Source: Triangularia verruculosa (taxonomy: Eukaryota > Ascomycota > Sordariomycetes > Sordariales > Podosporaceae). From it: a stretch of 64,000 nt of DNA. Shown in pieces: positions 22,569-32,324 of this stretch (the stretch's first letter is position 1; every line of letters starts with the position of its first letter). A program made the translations under genes and the position numbers. The stretch is taken from positions 248,001 through 312,000 of the forward strand of contig MU863895.1 of NCBI GenBank assembly GCA_033296885.1. The letters are read 5' to 3'. The notes below the pieces were generated by a model, which was not told the origin of the DNA, made no database searches, and saw nothing but the letters and a program-made list of their open reading frames with translations.

Positions 22569-25500
22569 TTACTTTCGAGAGTAAAATACCCTCCTCCTCT
22601 TATCCCTAGAGGCCGGTAGAATCGATAGCTGTACCGGTAGAGTCTTGAGAGGATAACCGAGATGGTAGGAAAGCTCGGCAAGAGGGAATTGGAGTTCGCT
22701 AAGTGGAAAGTGCTTGAGAGTAAACTCGGTGGCAGGAGCGGTGTGTTGGGTGAGTAATGTTAGCAGATCGCATCGACCACGAATGGATCGGAACAGTTCT
22801 TCGCGGGCAGAATCGCGAGCAGGACAGTGCAGGAACAGATGCTCGGGTGTTTCTGCTGCCTGGTGACAGTCGGGACACGCATCATCCTCGGCGATCTAAG
22901 TGTGTGACAACTGTTAGCAGCAGGGGAGAGAAACGACGGGATGCTGGGGAAACTTGCTGGGACACCCAACTTGCGAAGATGAGCACGCAGTCCGATGGCC
23001 CCTGTCCTGCAATAAAATAGCAGCGTCGTCCGCGCGCGGGTCCTCAACACCAGGCGCTTGAAGATCTTGGGCTTTTCCTTGTCGCCTTTGGTGTCGTGTG
23101 TCGCATGGGCCTGAGCTGCTTGCCGGGGTTTCTTCCGCTTGGGCTCGAGTTCGACCACTTCCTTTTCTCTGTAAATGTCGAAACTCTCATGCCCCCATTC
23201 TGTCTGGAGAGCAACAATGTGGTGCCTGTGGGGGTGTTCCTCTACATATTTGCGCCAAATGACAGACATCTCTTCGTCGGCCACGTCGTGGATGTACTCC
23301 CTCGCAAACCGTTTTCTCTCTCGAGGCTCATCCAGCGGAGTCTTTTTCTCGCCGCTTTTCCTTTTCCTCTTCTCCTCCTCAATCGCACTCTCGACGTGGA
23401 CGCGGCAGTCCTCCAAAACCTGGTCCTTATACCCAACAACGTACGGATGATCAGACCCGCGGGGAGATTGTGTGTCTGTTTGACCCTTCTCATCCCGCCA
23501 CTCGTACTTCTTGAAGACGATCTGGTTCAGACTGCTTCTGTGCTTGGCTGTGGCCAAAATTCGATGTCGCCTGGCCTCACGTCGCAAATGTACCTCCACG
23601 CTCGTGATGTACAATTCCTTTTGGAGCACCATCGTGGAAGTCCCTTTGAAGGCGCCAGCCACCTTGACAAGGCACTTGTACTGGAGGCTCTCGAGCTTGC
23701 CCATTAATCCCTTCCAGGCAGCGTCTTCGCGGGGTATGTACCACGCCGCAGCGGCATAGCTGATGATCGACCGAATATTTGTCAAATAAATCTGTCGAAC
23801 ACAATGCAGGCGTGCACCCCACGTAGAGCCTGTGATGCGCATGAGATGTCGCAGCCGATCGTTGGCGCGTGTTATGAGATGCTCGATGTGATGATCCCAT
23901 CGCAGCTGGTCGTCCAGGATCAAGCCAAGCACCCGCAGGACCCTCACAACGGTCTTCTCTGTCATGCCCGGAATCCTCGGAAATTCCTTGCACCCAATTT
24001 TGGGATCGCAATCGAAGTGCATGATGGCGCACTTGGCAGGCGCAAACTTGACTCCGTATTCTTCTGACCAGGGCATGATGACCTTCTCATGCAAGATCTC
24101 CATGGCTCTGCAGTTGAGGGCGTGGCTGCGGGAGCAAAAGACGATGTTGATGTCGTCGGCGAAGCAGGTGACGTAAAACTCGACACCAGGCAGCTCTTTT
24201 TTGAGAACATCGGTTTCCTCGAGCCTCCGAAGGAGCTCGGCCGTGAAGAGCACAAAGAGAAGCATAGACAACGGACTGCCTTGCGGTACGCCTGTCCTGA
24301 GGTGAAAGCGCACCGACTCGTGCCCAGGGAAGCGCAGTGTTGTATTGCTGTGCTCGAGAAAGGACCAGAAGAACTTCAACATCCAGCCAGGAATAACTTT
24401 GGCCAGAACATCCAGAAGCTTCTGTTGGTCGACCCCGTTGAACGCCGCTTCCATGTCCAGGCTTTCGATGCTTGCAAAGAGACGTTCGTGAAAGTATCGA
24501 CACCTGTATACCGCTGCCAGAAGACGTTCTAGTGCGTGAGTAGTCGCCTTGCCGCGCATGGCATACTGGAACTTCGGCAAGAGCCCCCTCTCGAGAGCGT
24601 AGACCGTCAGCTTTTCGGTCATGATGCGCTCGTAGAGCTTGCCTATGCAAGGGAGAAGGGCGACGGGCCGCCAGCTTCTTGCGAGGGAAGCATCCTTGCC
24701 GGGTTTTGGGATCATGATGGTTGTTGCGGCATGAAAGTGTTTTGGGTGGTATGACAGTCGAGCGCACGCCGCGAAGATGGTGGTAAGAACAGGTGCCACT
24801 GCCTTGGACGTGGTCTTGAAAAGCTCATTTCCGATGCCGTCAGGGAGCCACGACTTCCCTCTCGACGCCTTCATGATAGCCGCCTCGACCTCGTCCTTTG
24901 TGATGTCTTGGACTACAGCCGGCGAATCCCCCTCTTTCTCTTTTCCCCCGGCCGAAACCCCCCCCGGCTCCGCAGAACCTGCATCTGACCGCGCCTTCAA
25001 TCGCGCCTGCAACCGCGCCCTTCTTTTCGCTCTACCCCCCATGCGCATTGGGGGAGGGAGTTTGAGAGGAAAAGGGTTGGCGTTCGGATCCCAGGGTTTT
25101 GCATCCCAGTACAGCTTTGCCCAGAGCTCTGCTATCTCTGCAGAGAGAAACCCGTGTCAGCGAGGTGCCCGCTGCGCTCGTGTGAAGATGCGGATCGCTC
25201 ACTTACCTGCGTCTTTTTCGGCAATGCCGTCTGCGAATCTGATGGACGGCATGTGCGCGAGTTGCTTGGCCCTCATCGACATCCCTGACATCTTCAAAAC
25301 CTTGTAATGTCCATTCTTCCGCGCTGCCTCACGCTCAGTCCAAGTGCGATACCCACGCTTATCCAAACACATCCTCATGAACCCATCAACAGTATACTGC
25401 AGCTGGTGTGGTGATCGCGGTTTCGGGGGCGTCAATGCTCGCTGTATTTCCGGTGACAGTGTGACGATGTAATCAAGGCCTGAGCGGAAGGCGGCTAGGA

Positions 25501-27025
25501 CTTCTTCGAGAGAGCAGTCGATGACTTCCGTGCCGTCCCTATACAAACGCTAGTCAGTATGATCCGTCATTGTGACCGGGAGACAACAAAGGGAGATACT
25601 CACTGCTCACTGGGCAAGGAAATCTTGCTGAAGGCTTCCTTTACGTAGTCGTTGAGCTTCTTATTGAGCTTCTCGGTAAGGAGCTTAATGGGGAAGATGC
25701 GTGGCATACCGGTCCTGGCGCGGTATTAGCGGATTCGTCCAGTTCGTCGAACTCGCGAGGAGATTGTGAGGGATTGAGGGTCACAGGTGGGTGGACTTAC
25801 CGCTGGGTTGGCATGTCAAGCTCCAACATGATGACGCGGTGGTCTGACGCGAATCCCAATGCTGGTAATCGCCGCCACTTCATAAGGGGTGCGAGATGGC
25901 GGCCGGCAAATGCCAGGTCTATCGTGCTGGCCTGCATTGATGAGTCACGCTTGCCCTCTGTCGTTCTGGACCAGGTGATGACGCCCTGCTCGTTGAGGCA
26001 CGTCATCTCTCTCTCAAGAGAAGTCACCAAAAGCTCAGTCACCTCCCGAAGGCCATGATTGCTGTTCATTTTCCTCCGCGCCTCTTCCCCTCCCCACAAA
26101 GGATGGTGCATGTTGAAGTCGCCCACAATAATATCCCGCGGGCCCATACAGTCCGAACAGAACCTTTTCACATCCAGCTTTGCGGGTTTGCGGTTGTAAA
26201 CGTTGTGGACGCGAATGGTATCCGTGTCTGACATCTCCAGCTTCATGGTTGCCCAACCTGTCTCACGCCAACACAGGTCACGAGGTATCGAGACGGACCA
26301 ACGGTGGGCGCCGATACTCTTGCTCACGAGGAAGGCGACAGGACTAATGACATAAGGGAGTGATGTGCCGTTCTGTGTGGCAGCCTCCCTCTCTTGCCAA
26401 AACTGGGTCCTGTCAACCGGAGGGAAGTTTCGTAAGTACAACACACATCATAACCTTTGGGCTGTGCGTAAATAATCTCAACTGGGGGATCCTGAATAGC
26501 AACCCAGTCGGGCTTGAGGTGTCGAAGGAAGGGGCTCAAGTTACGCAAGCGCTTGACAGAGCCCATGAGATTGATTTGAAACCCTCTCGATGTCCCTTCG
26601 CCGGGTGATGGGGCAGGTGCCGCGGTGTTGTGCGCGGTGGAGTTGGCGGGGGGTTCAGCTGGCTGAAGCGCGAGAGGCAAAGAGAGGGGGGTTGGTTCAT
26701 CGAGCGGAACAGCAGGCGATGAAGCAGAGCTAGTAGGCGAAAGGCTGACCGGTGATGGCAAGCCAGAGAAGACCTTCTCAGACATGCCCGAGTCTGACAT
26801 GTCACTATCGGACATATCAGAATCGTCCATACAGGCATCGGAGTCGGTCTGGTCGGAGTCGGTCTGGTCAGAGCCGGGCCTGCGAGAGCCGGGCCTGTGA
26901 GAGCCGGTCACCTCAGAGTCGTCGAGCTCGGAATCGTCGAGCTCGGAGTCGTCGAGACCGGAGTCGTCGAGCTCGGAGTCGTCGAGCTCGGAGTCGAACT
27001 CGGAGTCGAACTCGGAGTCGGACAT
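22569..27025 (-). CDS. Endonuclease / reverse transcriptase of the LINE element (spliced; one frameshift)
   Basis: Exons read on the minus strand: 27025 to about 26435 (Ser/Asp-rich N-terminus and start of the endonuclease), a -1 frame change near 26430-26440, about 26435-25801, 25714-25604, 25538-25207, 25137-22964 and 22895-22569. The five introns are 25800-25715 (GTAAGT), 25603-25539 (GTGAGT), 25206-25138 (GTAAGT), and 22963-22896 (weak GTCCCA donor, but GCTAAC branch and TTAG acceptor), with the frame change standing in for any fifth junction. Endonuclease motifs: VAIQDPP, VHNVYN, GDFNMHHPLWGG, STIDLAFAG and SDHRVIML. RT motifs: GVPQGSPLSMLLF and the catalytic CFADDINIVF. The C-terminus has CPDCHQAAETPEHLFLHCP. 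Catalytic residues look intact apart from the single frame change. I count four firm introns plus one frameshift. Confidence 0.8.
26930..27020 (-). repeat. Short tandem coding repeat, Ser-Glu/Asp-Leu-Asp-Asp
   Basis: The first codons of the retroelement frame are built from 12- and 15-bp units (GACGACTCCGAGCTC type). They encode repeated S-E-L-D-D and S-E-F-D motifs. Confidence 0.75.
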
Positions 27026-27177
27026 CTTGGATTGCTAAAAGAAGAGCTCGAGGAGTGTGGCATACAGAAAATTTGATGATTGATTGCCTTTGGTGGGAAA
27101 GAATCTCACAAAGGAGCCAGAAAGGTGAGGTTTTATAGGTCAAACTAGGGCCTCGAAGCTCGTCGGGAACACACAGG

Positions 27178-27209
27178 TTGAAGCATGGCAAGCCCTCCCC
27201 GCTCGGGGT
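27178..27209. repeat. Direct repeat copy B, flank of the retrotransposon
   Basis: This is the second copy of the 32-bp repeat, next to the 5' end of the element. It differs from copy A at three transitions (A/G, C/T, G/A). Confidence 0.7.
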
Positions 27210-28560
27210 CTTGGTGGATGTTCGCAACTTCAGCAAACCGCCTACTTCAGCCCGGCTCAAGCACCAAACAGAATGAAACTATTCGGAGCCGGGCCGAAGT
27301 GAACGATGTCATCATTGTCACCGTTTTGACGTTGATGCTATCCCTGAGTGGAGGTTGATCATTGTCTGATGGCTGAACCGGGCTGAAGGGCTTTATTGGT
27401 CCGGCATCTGCTTCCGACACCCCTGACCCTGTTTGTTTGTATCACGTGGAGTGAGTTACTGCTTTTGACGGATCAGCACCAAAAACACTAACAAATGTCA
27501 CAAGCGATTCCCCACGTAAGCGTAGAGACCTGCCCCACAATTCTATACCTAGCGAGGTTGATTATTGGCAGCCACACACGCACGCCCAGACTAGAGTTCG
27601 CTTTTCTAACAATTCCTATGGCCCAGATCCTAGTAAACCGGTCGCAAATGCTCGAGACACCAACAGCAGCACTCTCGCCAGCACTTCGAGCAGCACTTCC
27701 CACCCTCACGTGACTACGCCAACCTCAACCAGTGCAACCACACAACCAGAACCACCACAACCCTCGAGAATCACAAAGCTTGTTTTTCGTGACTTTCCAG
27801 GGCGGCGGCAAGGGGGTGGGAGCCACTGACGAGAGTGTCATATAAGGTTACTCTATAAGGTAGGGGTATACTTCGCGAAGCATTTCCACCGCTTTCGATG
27901 CTCAGGCCAATATCCCCTGATGGCAGCAACCCCCGGCCTGGGCGAACCACACAATATATTGCCAAATTTTTCTGTGATTCAACAGCCGCCAAACATGTGT
28001 TTGCATAGCATCATCAATTACCCACTTCAGCCCGGTTCAGTCCTCAAACCAATATTTCGGTCGTGTCGCCTGTCTTCTATTTTCTTTTTCCTAGATGATC
28101 ATCAGGGGTCAAGTCCACTGGCGAAGCCGTAGGTCAGGTCGTTTTTGAAGACCTGATGAGTAGTGCTTAATGTCAATTAGTTTTGTATTAAGTACCTTAC
28201 CTTATATATAGTTGAGTAAGTCTTGGGTGTTTGTTAACAGTTATGCTGAAGCGAAAATGGGGTTGTGGTTTCCTTTGTTCTTGGACGTTGTGTATCAGGA
28301 TGGCCAAAACTGATGAGATGAGGCTAACAGTGAGGAGGCAGTGGAACAGTAGACGCAATTCGAGAGTCCGTGAAGAAGGGCCAAAAGCAGGATGGAGTAC
28401 AGAATACTTTTTTAGAGAAAGATATCTGACTGTAACTACGACCAACGATATAAACTGTTGAAAGAACTGTTCTTCAAACATAGTCCCGCAGATCTACTCC
28501 CCCCCGACATATGAAGAACCGATATCCCCCCTAACGCCCAAACCCGCATCTCCAGCTTGT
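27210..28560. other. Gene-free interval with dispersed CGGGCTGAAG-type repeats
   Basis: No coding feature is supported. Four copies of a CTTCAGCCCGG core occur: 27244-27258 and 27286-27300 (inverted to each other), 27374-27388 (inverted) and 28023-28040 (direct). The sequence after the first and fourth copies is loosely similar, which suggests decayed repeat fragments. Confidence 0.5.
27244..27300. repeat. 15-bp near-perfect inverted repeat
   Basis: The arms ACTTCAGCCCGGCTC and GAGCCGGGCCGAAGT are complementary at 14 of 15 positions around a 27-bp loop. Related single arms lie at 27374-27388 and 28023-28040. Confidence 0.65.
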
Positions 28561-29655
28561 TCAAGCAACCAAAAACAACACCGCCACGACCGTCACCATC
28601 ACCCACCCCCCAAACATCCCTACCACCCTCCCAACCCCATTACTCCAAAGCATAACCGGCCTTCCCACCTCCGGAGACCCATCAACACTACAAACCGAAT
28701 TACACCCCCCCTCCCCCCCCTCCCTCTTCTCCACCTCCGTGGTATTATACAAAATCTCAAACCACTGCAACTGCAAATACGCCGCCTCCCCCACCGTCAT
28801 ATTCTCCGTCCACTCCCCTCCATCGCTCCAAGCGTTCAAAATAATATTGCTCACATCCTTGGGCGTCTGAAACGCGATATCCGCCACCTCGACATCATTC
28901 ACATACCACGTCGTGCTCTCCGGCGTCCAATCCAGCCTATGCACCGCCCAATCCGACCACTCCAACCCATCCGGCATAGTAGCATTCCTACTAGCACGGG
29001 CTTCAATATCGCCCTCGCTGTTGAGAGACGGCTGGTTGGTGCAATGAATGAGGTTCTTGGGGTCGCTGGTGCGGATCTCGAGGTCGGATTCTTGAACCTT
29101 GGCGAGTTCTTCCGAGTGCCGGTAGGTGAACATGGCAGTGATAGCGCCGCGGGCACCGATCGTGCGGGCGAGCATGCGGATCGAGACGAATTTGAACTTG
29201 GCCGAGAGGGATTCTATCTCTGCTGTTGTTTGGAATTTGGGGAGGCGCTGGGTGCGGAGGGAGAGCCAGGATTTGCTGGGGGAGGAGGGGTTGGGGGAGG
29301 GGTTGGCTTCGAGGTAGACGTTGTTTGGGGAGTTGACCATGAGGAGGGTGGAGTCCTCGCGGACGCCGTGGCTGTTGTTCCAGTTGCTGATCATCCAGAA
29401 GTCTGTCCAGTCTGTTGAGTTGAAGAAGGGGCTTGTGACGGGTGCGTCGGGGGAATCGTTGGCCGATTCGATGACTGGTGGTACGCTGGCGTGGTGGTCA
29501 TGGTTGCGGAAGTCGAAGAAACGGTGCTTTTTGAAGTATGTTGTTTCGTTTCTTTTGATGAGATAGCAACCGCATCTCGCATCTTCAGTGAGGGCTGCTT
29601 GCTGTGCGTTGACAACAACGGCGCCGGTAAAAAGGAGGAGCCTTAGGATTTCCAT
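28561..29655 (-). CDS. GH16 family glycoside hydrolase, secreted, probably GPI-anchored
   Basis: This is a single-exon gene of 364 aa. Residues 1-18 form a signal peptide. The body has the concanavalin-like GH16 fold and the catalytic ExDxE motif: Glu189-Ser-Asp191-Leu-Glu193, with nucleophile and acid/base expected at the two glutamates. Downstream WAVHRLDWTPESTTWYVNDVEV is the typical GH16 strand pair. The C-terminus ends in a hydrophobic segment (GWVMVTVVAVLFLVA) after a small-residue stretch, as in GPI-anchored fungal cell-wall enzymes. Several N-glycosylation sites (NST, NNS, NAT, NMT, NTT) are visible. The likely role is remodelling of beta-glucan or a related wall polysaccharide; the exact substrate is unknown. 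Serine at the second motif position is unusual compared with the common aliphatic residue. Coding-strand synonymous sites change from C-rich to G-rich near 29000. Confidence 0.9.
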   Translation of the reverse strand: MEILRLLLFTGAVVVNAQQAALTEDARCGCYLIKRNETTYFKKHRFFDFRNHDHHASVPPVIESANDSPDAPVTSPFFNSTDWTDFWMISNWNNSHGVREDSTLLMVNSPNNVYLEANPSPNPSSPSKSWLSLRTQRLPKFQTTAEIESLSAKFKFVSIRMLARTIGARGAITAMFTYRHSEELAKVQESDLEIRTSDPKNLIHCTNQPSLNSEGDIEARASRNATMPDGLEWSDWAVHRLDWTPESTTWYVNDVEVADIAFQTPKDVSNIILNAWSDGGEWTENMTVGEAAYLQLQWFEILYNTTEVEKREGGEGGCNSVCSVDGSPEVGRPVMLWSNGVGRVVGMFGGWVMVTVVAVLFLVA

Positions 29656-30914
29656 CGCAAAGTTGACCCTACCCCGGGATATCTTATGGTAACAATATAA
29701 TATGAATGAAATACAAGCAAATAAGATACACTAAAATCAAGAGAAGAGAAAGGCCAGATACGAGGATATGTACTCATATATCAAGTTCTAGATTAAAGGA
29801 GGGATGTGGCATGAGAGATGCAAATACCACCAAGATCCCAGATCGGTTTCCAAGTCGTCACGGACCGACGGGAGCGGGCAGGACCGTTTGACCTGCTTAT
29901 AAGTTTGCCCAAGTAGCGTTTCTAGTATGATCAAACCAGAGCCTGCCCCAATCTATTGGTCAATGCCTGGCTGGGTAAGTGCAATGCAGGTTTGAATAAT
30001 ACTCTGCATCGACGGGTGGTATCAGGGGCACTTGCCCCGACGAATCAACCGTCATTGGAGCTCATCGAGGCGGCCAACGGGTGTCATAGAAGTGACCCAG
30101 GTTCAAGGATCAGCATTCTTCCATACAAGGCGTGCGTGGTGGATGGTAGTGTTTATCCGGCTAAAGGGTAGCCAGGCCGAGATCCTAAAAATGGAGACTG
30201 TGGGCTTAATGAACGCCATGCTGCGTAACGTAGTTTCGGTGAATGGAGGGATCTTCCAGTCTGATGACGAGAGGAGAGTAGGATTGTAATTATTCTGGAA
30301 CGTGGTCTAAGAATGAGAAATGGAGGCTGGTCCATCTTGTTGGAACTTGGAGATTCCATGAGCCCGGAAGAGCGAGAAGTCTCGTGTGTATCTCACTTGA
30401 GTACAACATACTTCATTAAGACGTCATTAAGGGGAGCAGAATACGAGGAAAAGAGCACAAAACAGAGTGACATTACAAAAACACAACTGGGCTGTCGTCG
30501 TGAGTTGAAGTTGAAATTGAAATAAGCTTTCACGATCCACAGGTTGAGCTTGGCAAAAGAGCTTAGCTGTGGCCCCGCTCAAAATGCTGAGATTGGTTGA
30601 TGCAACAAAACGAGTGTTTATGCTTAATAATAAATTGCAAATATCCATAACTCAGTTCTCATCCAATCGGCTACAGGAATTATCGATTTGCGATTCTAGA
30701 TTCCCAGTCTCCACCGAAACGGAGAGATGCACTGGAAGCGCGATTGAAGGGTCTCGATTTTCCAGCACCAAGCTTGGTTATTCTTCATTTCAACTTCGCA
30801 TCCTTCCCAAATATCTGCTCCAGCGGGCTCTCGCGACCGGTGAACACCCAGTCAGCTTTTTCGAACTCCTACATCAAGCCAACTTCCTCCAATTGACAAC
30901 ACTGCTACATCACC
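29656..30914. other. Gene-free interval between GH16 and WW genes
   Basis: These are divergent promoters. I see no conserved coding signal in either strand; open frames are short. A faint resemblance to the retrotransposon-flanking repeat near 30546-30580 is not convincing. Confidence 0.55.
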
Positions 30915-31934
30915 ATGTCGACGCCAGCCGAGACCGAGTCTCCAACGCCTCCAGTTGCGCCAGAGGAGCGCATCGAGAACGCGGACCCAACTCCCCAGAA
31001 AGAGGCATCGCCGGCGGTAGATTCCAAGGAGGAGGACGCAACTGGCAAAACTACTCCCCCACCCGATGAAGCTAACAGCAACAAACCAAACGGCGAAGAA
31101 CCATCCACGTCCCCCAGAGACAAAGAGGGTTCCCCATCCCCATCACAAGCCTCCTCCGACGAAGAAGGCGAAATCTCCGAATCAGAACCAGACAACAACA
31201 ACCCACCACTCCCCAACGAGCCTCTCCCCGGCAATGCACCCCCATTACCAAACGAGCCTCTCCCCGGCGCCACCGATGACAACTCCCCACCCCTCCCAAC
31301 CAAACCAACTCCCGCCCCGGAAACGGTAGATGACGGCTGGGACTACCACTGGAACCCCAACGACAACCAATACTGGTTCTACAACCGCTTCACCGGCGTC
31401 TGGCAGCTCGAAAACCCCCGCCAATCCACCACCACCACCACACCCTCCACCAACGCCCCAATCCCCCCAGCCCCAGGCGTACCAACAACAACAACAACCA
31501 CCACCCCAATACCCCCCGCCGACCCAACCTCGATATCAAACCCAACCTCCATCTCAGGAGGCTACAACCCCGCCATCCACGGCTCCTACGACGAAAACGC
31601 CTGGTACGCCGTCAACGCCCGCGCCCTGCAGCAACAAGCAGAGCCATCTGTTCCGCCGGTGCCGGCAGAATATGCAGTGGGGGGGTATTTCAACAAGCAG
31701 ACGGGCCAGTGGCAGGTGCCGGAGCAGGGGGCGGAGAGGCACTCGGACGAGCAGAAGAGCAGGAGGCAGATGAATGCGTATTTTGACGTGGATGCGGCGG
31801 CGAATATGCATGATGGGAGGAGCTTGAAGGCGGAGAGGGCGGGGAAGAAGCCGAGTAAGAAGGAGTTGAAGGAGTTTAAGGAGAAGAGGAGGGCGAGGAA
31901 GGAGGAGAAGAGGAGGGCTTGGTTGAGGGATTAG
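30915..31934 (+). CDS. WW-domain protein with basic C-terminus
   Basis: The gene is a single exon of 339 aa, starting at a CACCATG. Residues 1-135 are acidic and proline-rich, including a tandem NEPLPG repeat (about 101-118). A WW domain lies at about 139-169: Trp142, the aromatic block YWFYNRFTG, Trp163 and Pro168. Such domains bind proline-rich ligands. The middle is Thr/Pro-rich. The last 45 residues are strongly basic and helical (KKPSKKELKEFKEKRRARKE type), typical of nucleic-acid-associated or nuclear proteins. WW proteins of this layout in fungi are often linked to pre-mRNA processing, but nothing here proves that. The gene is tail to tail with RIX1. Synonymous sites switch from C-rich to G-rich at about 31650. 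Confidence 0.88.
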   Translation: MSTPAETESPTPPVAPEERIENADPTPQKEASPAVDSKEEDATGKTTPPPDEANSNKPNGEEPSTSPRDKEGSPSPSQASSDEEGEISESEPDNNNPPLPNEPLPGNAPPLPNEPLPGATDDNSPPLPTKPTPAPETVDDGWDYHWNPNDNQYWFYNRFTGVWQLENPRQSTTTTTPSTNAPIPPAPGVPTTTTTTTPIPPADPTSISNPTSISGGYNPAIHGSYDENAWYAVNARALQQQAEPSVPPVPAEYAVGGYFNKQTGQWQVPEQGAERHSDEQKSRRQMNAYFDVDAAANMHDGRSLKAERAGKKPSKKELKEFKEKRRARKEEKRRAWLRD

Positions 31935-32324
31935 ATAGTGTTGGGGTTGTAATTGGGGGTTTTTGGGGTGGGTTTTTTGCATTTTCGTGGATTATTTGGT
32001 TGGGTTAATATCAGGGCGTACAAGGGATGGGGATTTTTGTGGCTGGTGAGAGGTCATGGGCGTTTTGGTGGGATTGGGTTTGTTTGTTTTGGGATTGTAT
32101 GTATGTAGCTCGGTTAGGACTGGGTAGACTTGGGGACTTCCAAAAGGGAGAGGTTTGGGGATGTTTGAAGAATCGGGGGTGGTTGTATGTAGAGATGAAA
32201 GCGAGAAAGTTATTTGACTATTAAGTTTGGGGACATGATTGTGATGTGATTGGACCGTGTTTATGCAACGGCGAATTAAGTCCTGTATACATGGTTTTTT
32301 TACTCCTGAATCCGCAACAAACAT

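Larger units (their letters stand above)
22460..27177 (-). mobile_element. Non-LTR retrotransposon (LINE) with introns
   Basis: The element is about 4.7 kb and reads on the minus strand. It is bounded by the imperfect 32-bp direct repeats at 22428-22459 and 27178-27209. From its 5' end it has a leader containing TATAAAACCTC (about 27130), a Ser/Asp-rich N-terminal coding part, an AP-type endonuclease domain, a reverse transcriptase domain and a C-terminal CCHC knuckle, followed by a 3' tail of about 100 nt without an obvious poly(A). There are no long terminal repeats. Unusually, five intervals inside the coding region have canonical intron ends and restore conserved protein when removed. I saw no RNase H domain between the RT and the zinc knuckle. 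The boundaries are inferred from the flanking repeats. Confidence 0.75.

Noticed and set aside
30546..30590. Possible third copy of the LINE-flanking repeat
   Set aside because: Only short scattered matches (GGTTGAG, GGCCCCGCTC); not above chance.
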